64,000 bases of DNA from an uncultured Prolixibacteraceae bacterium (GCA_937915865.1 CALGIG010000053.1:1-64000); one strand, 5' to 3'. Shown: positions 26,816 through 36,780, counted from the stretch's first letter. Program-made: numbers and translations. The notes: a model not told the origin generated them from the sequence alone.

Positions 26816-27865
26816 ATGAACAGGTTTTTAAAAGAAATTGAAGAACAGCCTCAGGCTTTGTCTGATACCTTGGCGTATTACGAGGAGTCGGGAAAAGAAA
26901 AGTTGAATCAGGTTTATTCACTTTGGCAATCGGGTCATTACGATAAAATTATCTTCACAGGCATGGGAAGCTCCTATTTTATTGCGTATGCAGCAACCTG
27001 TTTGTTCAATACTGGCGAGATCAGCTCATTTGCAATCAACGCCGGGGAGTTGCTTCATTACCAGTTTTCGTTACTCAGTAAATCGACACTGCTGGTTTGT
27101 ATATCGCAATCAGGCGAAAGTTTCGAAATTGTAAAGATTCTGGAAAAAATAGCTCCCAATGTCACGGTTGTGGCTGTTTGCAACGAAGCAGACAGTACCC
27201 TGGCCCGAAAAGCAACGGTGGCATTGTTGAGCAAAGCCGGAAAAGAGGAAATGACTTCCACCAAAACATTTGTCTCGACTTACCTGGTAACCTATTTGCT
27301 ATCGCTGGCAGTTCACAAAAAAATAAATGATGATTCCATTTCTGAAATAAAAAAAGCTATCAATGTGGTTTCAGATATGCTTTCATCCAGGGATCAATGG
27401 CTAAACAAAGCTGCCGGAATAATTGGCCATTCTCCTTTTGTTCAGCTTGTTGGCAGGGGGCCGGTATTTGCCACAGTGCAGCAGTGCGCATTGATGTTTA
27501 TGGAAGCAACCCGCAATCCGGCATCAGCGCTTTTGGGCGGCGAGTTCCGCCACGGGCCAATGGAAATGGTTAAGGACGGATTTTGTGCCGTGGTATTTGT
27601 CCCTTCAGGAATAACCTACAGCCAAGGTATAGCTGTTGCTTCCGACATCTTGAAATATGGCGGGAAGGTACTTTTAATTACTGACCATGTTCCTTCATTC
27701 CGGGATAATAACCTTTTTACGATTTCAGTTCCTTGTACAAATGAGGCGCTATTCGCCCTGACAAGCGCAATCCCCTTACAGTTAGTCGTAAATCAGCGGT
27801 CGCTCGAAGAAGAAAATATACCCGGTAATTTTACGCGGGGAGCCAAGGTAACATCAATAGAGTAG
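26816..27865 (+). CDS. Tandem SIS-domain sugar-phosphate isomerase/deaminase (GlmS/AgaS-like)
   Basis: 349-residue cytoplasmic protein with two SIS domains. The ATG at 26816 (MNRFLKEIEEQPQAL) gives the family-typical start; an upstream ATG at 26744 adds unrelated sequence. SIS1 has FTGMGSSYFIAYAAT and VCISQSGESFEIV (phosphosugar-binding Ser cluster). SIS2 has QLVGRGPVFATVQ and GGEFRHGPMEMV, with a Glu 16 residues before that His as in the GlmS isomerase site. There is no glutaminase domain, so it may deaminate or isomerise an aminosugar phosphate (GlcN6P or GalN6P to a ketose phosphate) rather than synthesise one. The ROK kinase gene begins 2 bp after its stop. Confidence 0.85.
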   Translation: MNRFLKEIEEQPQALSDTLAYYEESGKEKLNQVYSLWQSGHYDKIIFTGMGSSYFIAYAATCLFNTGEISSFAINAGELLHYQFSLLSKSTLLVCISQSGESFEIVKILEKIAPNVTVVAVCNEADSTLARKATVALLSKAGKEEMTSTKTFVSTYLVTYLLSLAVHKKINDDSISEIKKAINVVSDMLSSRDQWLNKAAGIIGHSPFVQLVGRGPVFATVQQCALMFMEATRNPASALLGGEFRHGPMEMVKDGFCAVVFVPSGITYSQGIAVASDILKYGGKVLLITDHVPSFRDNNLFTISVPCTNEALFALTSAIPLQLVVNQRSLEEENIPGNFTRGAKVTSIE

Positions 27866-27867
27866 TT

Positions 27868-28755
27868 ATGAATAATGAACAAATAGCCATTGGTGTTGAT
27901 ATTGGCGGTACGAATATCAGGGCAGGAGCCGTAACTTCTGGTGGAAATCTGATCGGTGAGCCTTTCTCTATTCCAACCGGAGCTAACGATCCGAGAGAAC
28001 TTATCCTGAAAAGGATTATCCGTTCAATATCTTCGGTTATTGAATTCAACCGGCTGCAAAAGGCCGACATTTGCGGAATTGGATTAGGCGTAACCGGACC
28101 TCTGGATGTTAAAAACGGAAAAATATTACAATGCCTCAATTTACCAACCATGGATTTTTTCCCATTGCGTGAAGTAATTGGGAATGAGTTTGGCTTACCG
28201 GTAACAATGAATAACGACGCCAATGCCATGGTGCTTGGCGAAACATGCTATGGCGCCGGGAAAGGCTCTGATAATGTGCTAGGCATCACCCTGGGAACCG
28301 GACTGGGTTGCGCCATTATTCTTAACCGGAAAATTGTAATGGGCGCCACCGAAACTGCCGGGGAAATCTGGATATCACCCTTTCGCAACGGAAATATTGA
28401 AGATGTTGTTTCCGGTCGCGGAATCAGCATGATGTACGAAAAGTTATGTGGTGAAAAACTCACAGCCAGGGAAATTGCGGCTCGTGCTCTTTCCGGCGAA
28501 ACTCAGGCTAAAGCGGTGTGGCGCGAATTTGGCGAAGCTGTCGCTTATGCAATTTCATGGTCGGTCAATCTGATTGATCCCGAAGTTGTGATTATTGGCG
28601 GTTCTATAGCCAATTCGCTTGAACTGTTCTATCATTCAATGAATGAATTTCTTCGAAAAAATATATGTCCGGTGCCAGCCCGGGAACTTCGCATTGCAAA
28701 GGCTCAACTGGGCGATAATGCCGGTTTGATTGGAGCCGCAGCATTGGTTTATTAG
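27868..28755 (+). CDS. ROK-family sugar kinase lacking the zinc motif
   Basis: 295-residue ROK protein with an ASKHA ATP-binding start (IGVDIGGTNIRAG), catalytic Asp in NNDANAMVLGE, and a second phosphate loop LGITLGTGLGC. The usual ROK zinc signature (His followed by a CxCGxxGC cluster) is absent: the corresponding region reads TAGEIWISPFRNGNIEDVVS. Zinc-less ROK kinases exist in Bacteroidota. No DNA-binding domain is present, so it is a kinase rather than a repressor. It probably phosphorylates a hexose or N-acetylhexosamine freed by PUL2 enzymes and hands it to the SIS isomerase encoded just upstream. Confidence 0.85.
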   Translation: MNNEQIAIGVDIGGTNIRAGAVTSGGNLIGEPFSIPTGANDPRELILKRIIRSISSVIEFNRLQKADICGIGLGVTGPLDVKNGKILQCLNLPTMDFFPLREVIGNEFGLPVTMNNDANAMVLGETCYGAGKGSDNVLGITLGTGLGCAIILNRKIVMGATETAGEIWISPFRNGNIEDVVSGRGISMMYEKLCGEKLTAREIAARALSGETQAKAVWREFGEAVAYAISWSVNLIDPEVVIIGGSIANSLELFYHSMNEFLRKNICPVPARELRIAKAQLGDNAGLIGAAALVY

Positions 28756-28888
28756 TTTTTCAGATTTTAACAGACAACAGCTTACATCTAATGAAACGAA
28801 CATGTTGCTTGCGAACACAAACACGAAAAAAGATAATTCTCTGCAACAAGTGAGTTCCATCAGGCAATTAAAAACAAATTATCTTCTG

Positions 28889-31651
28889 ATGAAATTTTAT
28901 GCCTCCCTTTTCCTGCTCCTGATTTTTTTCAATGCCGGAGCTCAACGAATAAAGTTATCTGACAACTGGCTTATTAAAAACTCGGTAGAGGTAACGTCAG
29001 CAGATAACGACGTATCTACTGTTCAATATAAACCAGCAGGATGGTACCCGACATCGGTTCCGACAACAGTGCTCCGTGTATTTGTAAAAAACGGGATTTA
29101 TCCCGACCCGCATCTGGCAATGAATAATTTCCTGATCCCAGATGTTTCGGATTCGTTTAATTCAGAAATGGATCTGGCTAAATATAGTTATTTGAAGGAT
29201 AAGCAAAATCCGTGGAAAGATCCGTACTGGTTCCGCACAGTTGTCGATTTGCCCAAATCCTATCAGGATAAGCAGATATGGCTGACATTCAATGGAATTA
29301 ATTACCGTGCCGATATTTGGGTCAACGGACATTTGGTGGCTGACAGCAAGGAAACGGTTGGAATGTTCCGCCGGTTTAAATTCAACATTACTTCGTTTGC
29401 CAAAGTGGGAGCTAAAAACTGCATTGCCGTAAAAATTCACCAGGTCGATCATCCCGGCGATCCCGATCCGGGGACACAATTTGTAGTTTTCGGCAATACG
29501 CGTGGACATGCTACCGATATTTTTAAGGATGAAACGTTAAAAATTTCAGGAGGATGGGATTGTGCGCCTGTCGTTCGCGACCGGAACATGGGCATTTACC
29601 AGGATGTTTTTCTGGAAGCTACCGGAAACGTTTCAATCGAAGATCCTTATGTGACCACAACTTTGCCGTTACCCGATACCACCCGTGCTGATATTCATTT
29701 ACAAACTGTACTTAAAAATAATTCGGCCCAGACAATTAATGGTGTGCTGGTTGCTAAAATTGATCTGATCAGCGATCTGGAGTTCCCAACTTATACCAAG
29801 CATCTTGGCGGATCAATGCCAACCATTATTGTAAAAAAAGAAATTTCGGTGAAACCAAATACTAATCTGACTGTAATTCTCGATCCTTCTGAATTTCAGG
29901 AGCTAAAGGTTGAAAATCCATACCTGTGGTACCCCAACGGTTATGGTAAACAATATCTTCACCGGCTTGAACTTTCCTTTAAAACGGGAGGAAAAGAATC
30001 GGACAAACAAAATGTGGTGTTCGGGATTAGGCAAATAAATACCGAATTAAAACAAATTGGCGACGATTATGGTCGTGTGTTTCGTGTGAACGGGCGTCGT
30101 ATTTTCTGCCGTGGAGGATGGCTTCAACCCGATATGATGCTCGACAGGAACCGGAAACGTGTATTTGATGAAGCCCGGTTACTGGCTGAAGCCAATGTCA
30201 ATATTGTTGGAAATGAGGACGACCCTGCGCCAACCGATGATGTGATGGAAAGCTTCGATAAATATGGGTTGATGTATTGGGAAGTCTTTTTTCAGTGCTG
30301 GCGAATGTATCCGGGGTCTGAAACTGCCGGCAATCCATTGGATCATCAGCTGGCAGGCGCTGAAGTTGAGGATATGGTGAAGCGTTACCGAAACAATCCA
30401 AGTGTTGTGGCCTGGTTTACGGCCAATGAGGTAATGGTTACTGAAGACCTTTACAACTCAACAAAAAGTACAGTCAAAGCGCTGGACCCATCCCGCCCCT
30501 TTATCCCTTCAACCAGTATCGATTGGGATGTGGATAAACTTACGCCTTACATCAAGCCCGATATGCCCACAGGTACTACCGATGACGGGGCGCCCGATTA
30601 CAACTGGAACCCTCAGCCGTATTATTTTGACAAAGTGGAGGAGGTTCATCTTCAGATGTTCCGAAATGAGCTTGGGATTCCTGCTATGCCAACATACAGC
30701 AGTTTATTAAAGTTCATTCCAACGGCTGATCCCAGCTACCCTCAAAACCTGAAAAATCCGATTTATCCGTTGGATAGCATCTGGGCCGAACATGGCGCCT
30801 GGGATGGTCCCAATTATTGTTTTCGTGCCTACGATAATGCTATTCGTACGCTTTACGGTAATCCTCAAACGGTAAAACAATATGCCGATAACAGCCAGTA
30901 TGTCAATGCTGATGGATATCGCGCCATGTTCGAAGCAGCCAATCACCGGATGTGGGACATTACCAGCGGAATAATGCTCTGGAAACTCAATTCGTGCTGG
31001 CCCGATGTTGGCTGGCAAATCTACGACTGGTTCCTGAATCCGAATGCGGCTTATTATTTCTCGAAAAAAGCGATGGAACCTGTGCACATTCAAATGAATG
31101 CCAATAGCAGGATGATCTCGGTAATTAACCGGACACAAAAACCGCTTGACAAATTTTTAGTTGAAGCCGAAATCGTTGATTTCAATATGAAAACAGTCTG
31201 GAAACATTCAGATGAAATTAATGTTGAACCTGACAGTTATAAGGAAATTACTGAAGTTCCCCAAGCGTTGAAAAGCACACCTGTCTATTTTATCCGCCTG
31301 AAACTGAAAGATGCCGCAGGTAAACTTATCTCGGATAATTTATACTGGCAATGCCCCCAGCATGAAGATTTTTCGCCACTAACCGTTTTACCCAAGGTTG
31401 AATTAACAAAAACGGTATCAATAACCGATCAGGACAAAGAACTAAGATTTGATGTGACGCTGACAAATGAAAGTAATTCACTCTCATTTTTTAACCGGGT
31501 AAAACTTTGTTCAGGGAAAACCGGAACAGAACTACTGCCAACATTCTGGAGCGATAATTATGTGACATTGTTTCCTGGAGAAACCAAGACAATAACAGCC
31601 ATTATTGCGAAATCGGATTTGAAAGAGAATCCGATCATTGAAATAGAATAA
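28889..31651 (+). CDS. GH2 glycoside hydrolase, exo-beta-glucosaminidase-like
   Basis: 920-residue exported enzyme. Start chosen at 28889, which yields a signal peptide (FYASLFLLLIFFNAGAQ); the long in-frame extension overlaps the kinase gene. Domain order is an N-terminal GH2 sugar-binding jelly roll (about 30-200, WKDPYWFRTVVDLP, YRADIWVNGHLV), an Ig-like domain, and a TIM barrel with GRRIFCRGGWLQPDMMLD, AWFTANEVM (acid/base region) and FRNELGIPAMPTYSS (nucleophile region). C-terminal beta domains include SCWPDVGWQIYDWFLNPNAA, a stretch resembling exo-beta-D-glucosaminidases. Other GH2 activities such as beta-mannosidase remain possible. It fits a locus processing aminosugar glycans with a SIS isomerase and ROK kinase. 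Confidence 0.85.
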   Translation: MKFYASLFLLLIFFNAGAQRIKLSDNWLIKNSVEVTSADNDVSTVQYKPAGWYPTSVPTTVLRVFVKNGIYPDPHLAMNNFLIPDVSDSFNSEMDLAKYSYLKDKQNPWKDPYWFRTVVDLPKSYQDKQIWLTFNGINYRADIWVNGHLVADSKETVGMFRRFKFNITSFAKVGAKNCIAVKIHQVDHPGDPDPGTQFVVFGNTRGHATDIFKDETLKISGGWDCAPVVRDRNMGIYQDVFLEATGNVSIEDPYVTTTLPLPDTTRADIHLQTVLKNNSAQTINGVLVAKIDLISDLEFPTYTKHLGGSMPTIIVKKEISVKPNTNLTVILDPSEFQELKVENPYLWYPNGYGKQYLHRLELSFKTGGKESDKQNVVFGIRQINTELKQIGDDYGRVFRVNGRRIFCRGGWLQPDMMLDRNRKRVFDEARLLAEANVNIVGNEDDPAPTDDVMESFDKYGLMYWEVFFQCWRMYPGSETAGNPLDHQLAGAEVEDMVKRYRNNPSVVAWFTANEVMVTEDLYNSTKSTVKALDPSRPFIPSTSIDWDVDKLTPYIKPDMPTGTTDDGAPDYNWNPQPYYFDKVEEVHLQMFRNELGIPAMPTYSSLLKFIPTADPSYPQNLKNPIYPLDSIWAEHGAWDGPNYCFRAYDNAIRTLYGNPQTVKQYADNSQYVNADGYRAMFEAANHRMWDITSGIMLWKLNSCWPDVGWQIYDWFLNPNAAYYFSKKAMEPVHIQMNANSRMISVINRTQKPLDKFLVEAEIVDFNMKTVWKHSDEINVEPDSYKEITEVPQALKSTPVYFIRLKLKDAAGKLISDNLYWQCPQHEDFSPLTVLPKVELTKTVSITDQDKELRFDVTLTNESNSLSFFNRVKLCSGKTGTELLPTFWSDNYVTLFPGETKTITAIIAKSDLKENPIIEIE

Positions 31652-31665
31652 CTAAACTGATAAAT

Positions 31666-32724
31666 ATGGATAGACGTAAATTTTTACAGGCGTCAGGATT
31701 GGCGTCAGCAGCATTATTTAAGCATAATCAACTGCTTGCTTCGGTTACGACCGCAACAGTAAACAATCCTGCAATTAAGCCTATTGCCGGTTCATGGTTC
31801 GAATTTACACATGGGTTCGCGCCGGAAGGGAAGTACTGGAACCCGGTATTGCCTCAATTCACCACCGAACAGTGGAAAGCTAAAGTGAAAGAAATTAGCG
31901 AAACTGGTATGGAATACCTGGTTTTGATGGCAGTGGCCAACGATGGCAAAACATTTTATCCGTCAAAACTTCAGCAACGATACGATTATGTTTGCACCGA
32001 CCCTCTCGAAGCAGTCCTTTCAGCAGCCGATGAGTGCGGAATTAAATTTTTTGTGAGCAACGACTTTTGGGCCGACTGGCGCGAAGGAAACAAAATGATG
32101 ACCAGCAACGAAATTGCAGCCCTTCGCGAAAAAGGGATGGAAGAAGTGGCTGAAAAATATGCTCACCACAAGAGTTTTTACGGTTGGTACTATCCAAACG
32201 AATCGGGGCTTTGGAACACCATTGACGAGACAACCATCAATTACGTGAACCGGTGCAATAAAAAAGCAAAGGAACTGACTCCCAATTCGGTGAACCTGAT
32301 CGCCCCTTACGGAACCAAATCAGTACGTGCCGACGACAACTACGTTCGCCAGCTCGAAAAACTTGATATTGACATTGTGGCCTATCAGGATGAAATTGGA
32401 GTGAAAAAAACAAAGGTTGGAACAGCCGGGAAATACTACGAAGCATTGAGCAAAGTTCATGCGAAGGCTGGTCGCTCCAAACTATGGGCCGATATGGAAA
32501 TCTTTGAATTTGAAGGCGATGTGTACAAAAGCGCACTCATACCGGCGGATTTCGAACGTATCCTGAAACAAATGGAAGACATTTCTCCTTTTGTCGAAAA
32601 AATATTGGTGTATCAATACCTTGGAATAATGAACAAACCTGGTTCAGCGGCAACCGTAGGACACCCCGACTCGGGCAAATTGTATAACGATTACATGAAA
32701 TGGTACAACGCTCAAAAACGGTAA
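31666..32724 (+). CDS. DUF4434 glycosidase-like protein with twin-arginine-type leader
   Basis: 352-residue exported protein beginning MDRRKFLQASGLASAALF, a twin-arginine-like leader. The mature part resembles DUF4434 proteins, which have a TIM-barrel, glycoside-hydrolase-like fold of unknown substrate. Visible features are SWFEFTHGFAPEGKYWNP at the start, a conserved acidic turn in SFYGWYYPNESGLWNT (Glu as possible acid/base), IDIVAYQDEIGV and KLWADMEIFEFEG (a further Glu pair), and KILVYQYLGIMNKPG near the end. It starts 14 bp after the GH2 gene, so it is part of the same operon. It is probably an accessory glycosidase. Confidence 0.7.
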   Translation: MDRRKFLQASGLASAALFKHNQLLASVTTATVNNPAIKPIAGSWFEFTHGFAPEGKYWNPVLPQFTTEQWKAKVKEISETGMEYLVLMAVANDGKTFYPSKLQQRYDYVCTDPLEAVLSAADECGIKFFVSNDFWADWREGNKMMTSNEIAALREKGMEEVAEKYAHHKSFYGWYYPNESGLWNTIDETTINYVNRCNKKAKELTPNSVNLIAPYGTKSVRADDNYVRQLEKLDIDIVAYQDEIGVKKTKVGTAGKYYEALSKVHAKAGRSKLWADMEIFEFEGDVYKSALIPADFERILKQMEDISPFVEKILVYQYLGIMNKPGSAATVGHPDSGKLYNDYMKWYNAQKR

Positions 32725-32729
32725 GAAAA

Positions 32730-33710
32730 ATGAGAAAGATTCAGACGATAATAACAATATTCCTTTTGGCTACGGCTTGCACCTCAAAAACAGGCCGTTG
32801 GGAAAGTTTTAGGATTGTAAATGATTGCTCACCCAAAAACGACATTCGCTCAATTTGTTTCGACCGCGACGGCAAAATGTGGTTGGGAACCTGGAACGGC
32901 GTTTATACAGATGCCAATGGACAATGGCTTGCACAGGGACCGGAAACTTATGTTGAAACGCTTTTCATTGCTCCCGATAATACCAAATGGGTGGGTTTAT
33001 GGGGTGGAGGTGTTTTTAAAAGCGAAACCGGCGAAAAATGGGAAAAGGTGCAGGAGGCTTCTCCTACCAACTCGGTAAACGTGATTTCGGCAGATAACAA
33101 TGGCAGTATTTGGATTGGCGACTGGGGCGGCGGTGCAGTCAATTTGGATGGCAAAGGCGAAATTGATGTGAATAACAAAGCCGGTGGCGTAAGCAATTTT
33201 GACGGAAAGAAATGGATTGTTTACAAGGCTGAGGATGTAAAGCTTGGCGACAATTCGGTGATTTCAATAACCTGTGACTTAAAAAATGCTATGTGGTTTG
33301 GAACCTATCACGGACTGTCGAAATTCGAAAACGGAGCGTGGACGTTGTATAATAAGCAAAACAGCAAATTGCCCGACAATGATGTGTATTCACTGGCGTC
33401 TGACTCAAAAGGAAATGTGTGGGCTGGTACCTGCAACGGACTGGTCAGGATTTCAGGAGAAAAATGGGATGTTTTCAGGAAAGAAAACAGCGGTGTGGTT
33501 GATAACCTGATCCTTTCAATAGCCGAAGATTCGTCGGGCAACATTTGGGTGGGAACCAGCAAAGGCGTGTCGGTTTTTGATGGATCGGTATGGAAAACTT
33601 TCACCAAAGAGAACAGTATGTTGGTCGATAACCGGGTTCAGGTTATTAAAGTCAGCGACAAAAAAGTTTATCTCGGTACCAGCAACGGAATTTCAGTATT
33701 TGAAGAATAA
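32730..33710 (+). CDS. Two-component-propeller-repeat lipoprotein
   Basis: 326-residue lipoprotein (lipobox LLATAC) made almost entirely of propeller blades of the type found in hybrid two-component sensors. Repeats of the form NDIRSICFDRDGKMWLGTWN, DNDVYSLASDSKGNVWAGTC and DNLILSIAEDSSGNIWVGTS recur about seven times. There is no membrane kinase module, so it may bind glycan at the surface or act as a detached sensor-like domain. The ATG at 32730 is 5 bp after the DUF4434 stop; the earlier in-frame ATG at 32700 overlaps that gene and spoils the signal peptide. Function is unknown beyond its place in a GH2/GH27 operon. Confidence 0.8.
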   Translation: MRKIQTIITIFLLATACTSKTGRWESFRIVNDCSPKNDIRSICFDRDGKMWLGTWNGVYTDANGQWLAQGPETYVETLFIAPDNTKWVGLWGGGVFKSETGEKWEKVQEASPTNSVNVISADNNGSIWIGDWGGGAVNLDGKGEIDVNNKAGGVSNFDGKKWIVYKAEDVKLGDNSVISITCDLKNAMWFGTYHGLSKFENGAWTLYNKQNSKLPDNDVYSLASDSKGNVWAGTCNGLVRISGEKWDVFRKENSGVVDNLILSIAEDSSGNIWVGTSKGVSVFDGSVWKTFTKENSMLVDNRVQVIKVSDKKVYLGTSNGISVFEE

Positions 33711-33729
33711 CCCCATTAACCAACTAAAA

Positions 33730-35697
33730 ATGAAACAAATAATCTATGGATTACTGTTGCTGCTTTTGCCTTTTACGGGTTTCTCAAAAGTCGTCTGGCT
33801 CGACGAACTCAATATGCAAACGATGTGGCAGGACTGGGGAGCAGCCAATGTAAATAAATCGATAATGGGCACTCCGTTGCAGGTTGCCGGAGTGAAATAC
33901 AAACGTGGTATCGGAACACATTCTATCAGTCGTTACCTGGTGAATCTGGAAGGAAAGGCAACTTCGTTTTCAGGATTTGTCGGAGCCGACGATCGCAACG
34001 ATTTTTCAATGAATATGGAGTTTCAGCTTATTGCCGATCAGAAAGTGATTTGGACGAGCGGCATTATGCACAAAGGGATGCCAGCCCGGCAGTTTGCTGT
34101 CGATCTGAAAAATGTACAAAAACTGGCGCTGCTTGTGGTTGAGGCAGGCGATGGTATTATGTACGATCATGCCGACTGGCTTGAAGCTAAGTTTGAAACA
34201 ACAGGAAGTGTTATCCCGGAAACGGTTAAGCCCGAACCTGTTGCAGTTGAAAAATATATCCTGACCCCAAAACCAGACGATCGCCCCAGAATTAACAATG
34301 CAAAAGTTTTTGGAGTTCGTCCGGGTAGTCCTTTTTTGCTAACAATTGCGGCAACCGGAAAGCGTCCTATGTCGTTTACTGCGCTCAATTTACCCGAAGG
34401 ATTGACATTGGATACAAAAACCGGGATAATTACCGGTTCAATCGAAAAACGCGGAACATATTCTGTTGTTTTGCAGGCTGAAAACAGTTTGGGACGTGAT
34501 TCCCGTGTTTTGCGCATCGAAGCAGGCGACGAAATATGCCTTACTCCTCCGATGGGATGGAATAGCTGGAATTGCTGGGGGTTGAAAGTAAATGAAGAAA
34601 AAGTAAAGGATGCCGCCCGTTTCATGCACGAAAACCTGATGAATCACGGCTGGACGTACATCAACATTGATGACGGCTGGGAAGCCAATGACCGGACGAA
34701 AGAAGAAGAACTGCTGGGAAACGAAAAATTTCCTGATTTTGCCAGGCTTTGCAGTTATATACACAATCAGGGATTGAAATTTGGGATTTATTCGTCGCCT
34801 GGCCCCAAAACCTGTGGCGGGCACCTGGGAAGCTACAGGTACGAAGACCACGATGCTCATACCTGGGCCAATTGGGGCGTGGATTACCTGAAATACGATT
34901 ATTGCTATTACTGCGATGTGGCCCCAAACCCTACCGAAGAGCTGATTAAGGAACCGTATATGGTGATGCGGAAAGCTCTTGATAAAGTTAATCGCGACAT
35001 AGTGTATTGTGTGGGATATGGCGCCCCCAATGTGTGGAACTGGGGGCCGGAGGTCGGTGGTAATTTATGGCGGACCACGCGCGACATTACCGACGAATGG
35101 AACATTGTCCGTTGCATCGGTTTTTTTCAGGATGTATGCGCTTCGGCTACCCGTCCCGGAAAATACAACGACCCCGACATGCTGGTTGTAGGAAAACTCG
35201 GTTTAGGCTGGGGTAGCAAAGTCCACGATTCGTATCTGACTGCCGATGAGCAATACTCGCACATTAGCTTATGGAGCATTTTGTCAGCTCCTTTGCTGAT
35301 TGGTTGTGATATGTCGGAAATGGATGATTTTACCCTGAATTTATTGACTAATGACGAAGTTATTGCCGTTGATCAGGATGCGGCAGTAATGCCCGCTCAT
35401 AAAATTCAAACTGAAAATGGCCAGATATGGTACAAATATCTGGAAGATGGTTCGGTTGCTGTTGGGTTTTTCCATGTCGATCCGTATTACATTTTATGGG
35501 ATAAGTCTGATGGTGATAAAATCCAGAAAGCCAGGTACGCTATGACTTTAAATTTTGCTGATCTGAAATTAACAGGTGAATATACGGTGCACGATTTATG
35601 GCGACAAAAAGATATCGGTGTGTTTACTGACCAGTTTTCGACCGATGTAGCCTATCATGGGGTTACATTCGTTAAACTGACGCCGAAGAAAAATTAA
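33730..35697 (+). CDS. NPCBM-GH27 alpha-galactosidase
   Basis: 655-residue exported glycosidase. Start at 33730 gives the signal peptide MKQIIYGLLLLLLPFTGFS. The N-terminal NPCBM carbohydrate-binding domain (about 20-160) has VAGVKYKRGIGTHSISRY and FVGADDRND. A putative Ig-like domain follows (about 185-265, SPFLLTIAATGKRPMSFTAL). The GH27 TIM barrel opens with LTPPMGWNSWNCWG and has the nucleophile Asp in YLKYDYCYYC and the acid/base region in TTRDITDEWN; KYNDPDMLVVG is another hallmark. The C-terminal beta domain is about 80 residues. It should remove terminal alpha-galactose or alpha-N-acetylgalactosamine in the periplasm or at the surface. No lipobox is seen. Confidence 0.92.
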   Translation: MKQIIYGLLLLLLPFTGFSKVVWLDELNMQTMWQDWGAANVNKSIMGTPLQVAGVKYKRGIGTHSISRYLVNLEGKATSFSGFVGADDRNDFSMNMEFQLIADQKVIWTSGIMHKGMPARQFAVDLKNVQKLALLVVEAGDGIMYDHADWLEAKFETTGSVIPETVKPEPVAVEKYILTPKPDDRPRINNAKVFGVRPGSPFLLTIAATGKRPMSFTALNLPEGLTLDTKTGIITGSIEKRGTYSVVLQAENSLGRDSRVLRIEAGDEICLTPPMGWNSWNCWGLKVNEEKVKDAARFMHENLMNHGWTYINIDDGWEANDRTKEEELLGNEKFPDFARLCSYIHNQGLKFGIYSSPGPKTCGGHLGSYRYEDHDAHTWANWGVDYLKYDYCYYCDVAPNPTEELIKEPYMVMRKALDKVNRDIVYCVGYGAPNVWNWGPEVGGNLWRTTRDITDEWNIVRCIGFFQDVCASATRPGKYNDPDMLVVGKLGLGWGSKVHDSYLTADEQYSHISLWSILSAPLLIGCDMSEMDDFTLNLLTNDEVIAVDQDAAVMPAHKIQTENGQIWYKYLEDGSVAVGFFHVDPYYILWDKSDGDKIQKARYAMTLNFADLKLTGEYTVHDLWRQKDIGVFTDQFSTDVAYHGVTFVKLTPKKN

Positions 35698-35709
35698 AAA
35701 AGATCAAAA

Positions 35710-36681
35710 ATGAATCAAATCAAAATACTGCTGGTATTACTGACTTCCTTGTTAACGTTGAGTGCGTTGGCAGGGAAGCCAGTTTTGCAATTCAGGAATC
35801 AAAGCTTCAAAATTGTTCAGTTTACCGATTTGCATTTGATCGGAGGGGCAGAATTTGCCTCAAAAAATGACAGCACTTACCAACTAATGAGGTTCGTTAT
35901 CAAGGAAGAGAATCCTGATTTGGTAGTTCTGACAGGCGATATTGTTGTATCGGCTGGTGCTGAAGCGATTTGGAAACAGGTAGTTGAACACATGTCAGAC
36001 GCTAAAGTTCCTTTTGCAGTAACATTTGGAAATCATGATACCGAATCTGACATGTCCAAACCAAAAATCCTTCATTTTCTTCAAAGCAATAAGTATAACA
36101 TGACTTATAATGCCGATCAATCGCTTTCTGGTGTTGGAAACTGCTCATTGCCAATATATTCAACTAAGGGAAATAGTACGCCGTGGGTCATTTATTTGTT
36201 CGATTCTCATTCATATCCTAAAGATACAACCATGGGTGTATACGATTGGATAAAAAATGACCAGATACAATGGTACCTGAAACAGAATGCAGCTTATGCA
36301 CGAAAAGAAGGGAAACCGGTTTCTGCATTGGCCTTTTTTCATATTCCTTTGCCCGAATTTGAGGTTGTCAGAAAACAGAAGTCGGTACTCGGTAGCATAG
36401 CCGAACCTGTTTGTTCTCCAAGGCTGAATAGCGGATTATTTTGTTCTTTTGTCGAGAAAAGAGATGTGGCCGGAGTCTTTGTCGGACATGATCACAACAA
36501 TGATTTTGTTGGAGAACTGGCTGGTATTTACCTGGGATATGGCCGGAAAACCGGATACGCTTCGGCTTACGATGAGGTATTGGAACGTGGGGCAAGGATC
36601 ATTATTTTGCACGAGAATGAAAGAAAATTTGAGACTTATATAAGAACATTGTCTGGTAAATTTCTTTCGTTGAGTAAATAA
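35710..36681 (+). CDS. Exported calcineurin-like metallophosphoesterase
   Basis: 323-residue protein with a Sec signal peptide (LLVLLTSLLTLSALAG). All five metal-binding motifs of the family are present: FTDLHLIG (DxH), LTGDIV (GD), FGNHDTE (GNHD), FFHIPLPE (His) and VGHDHNND (GHxH). This type is annotated as purple-acid-phosphatase-like or Dcr2-like phosphohydrolase. It is the last gene of the PUL2 operon, 12 bp after the alpha-galactosidase, so it may remove phosphate groups from a phosphorylated glycan in the periplasm. A sugar substrate is inferred from position only. Confidence 0.88.
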   Translation: MNQIKILLVLLTSLLTLSALAGKPVLQFRNQSFKIVQFTDLHLIGGAEFASKNDSTYQLMRFVIKEENPDLVVLTGDIVVSAGAEAIWKQVVEHMSDAKVPFAVTFGNHDTESDMSKPKILHFLQSNKYNMTYNADQSLSGVGNCSLPIYSTKGNSTPWVIYLFDSHSYPKDTTMGVYDWIKNDQIQWYLKQNAAYARKEGKPVSALAFFHIPLPEFEVVRKQKSVLGSIAEPVCSPRLNSGLFCSFVEKRDVAGVFVGHDHNNDFVGELAGIYLGYGRKTGYASAYDEVLERGARIIILHENERKFETYIRTLSGKFLSLSK

Positions 36682-36780
36682 GGATGAAATAGCCATCTCG
36701 CCTAAGGCAAGACAAACCCTAAATGATAAATGGCTGTTCCCTTATTAAGTCGCCCATAATCTGAACATTACGGGTGTTGG

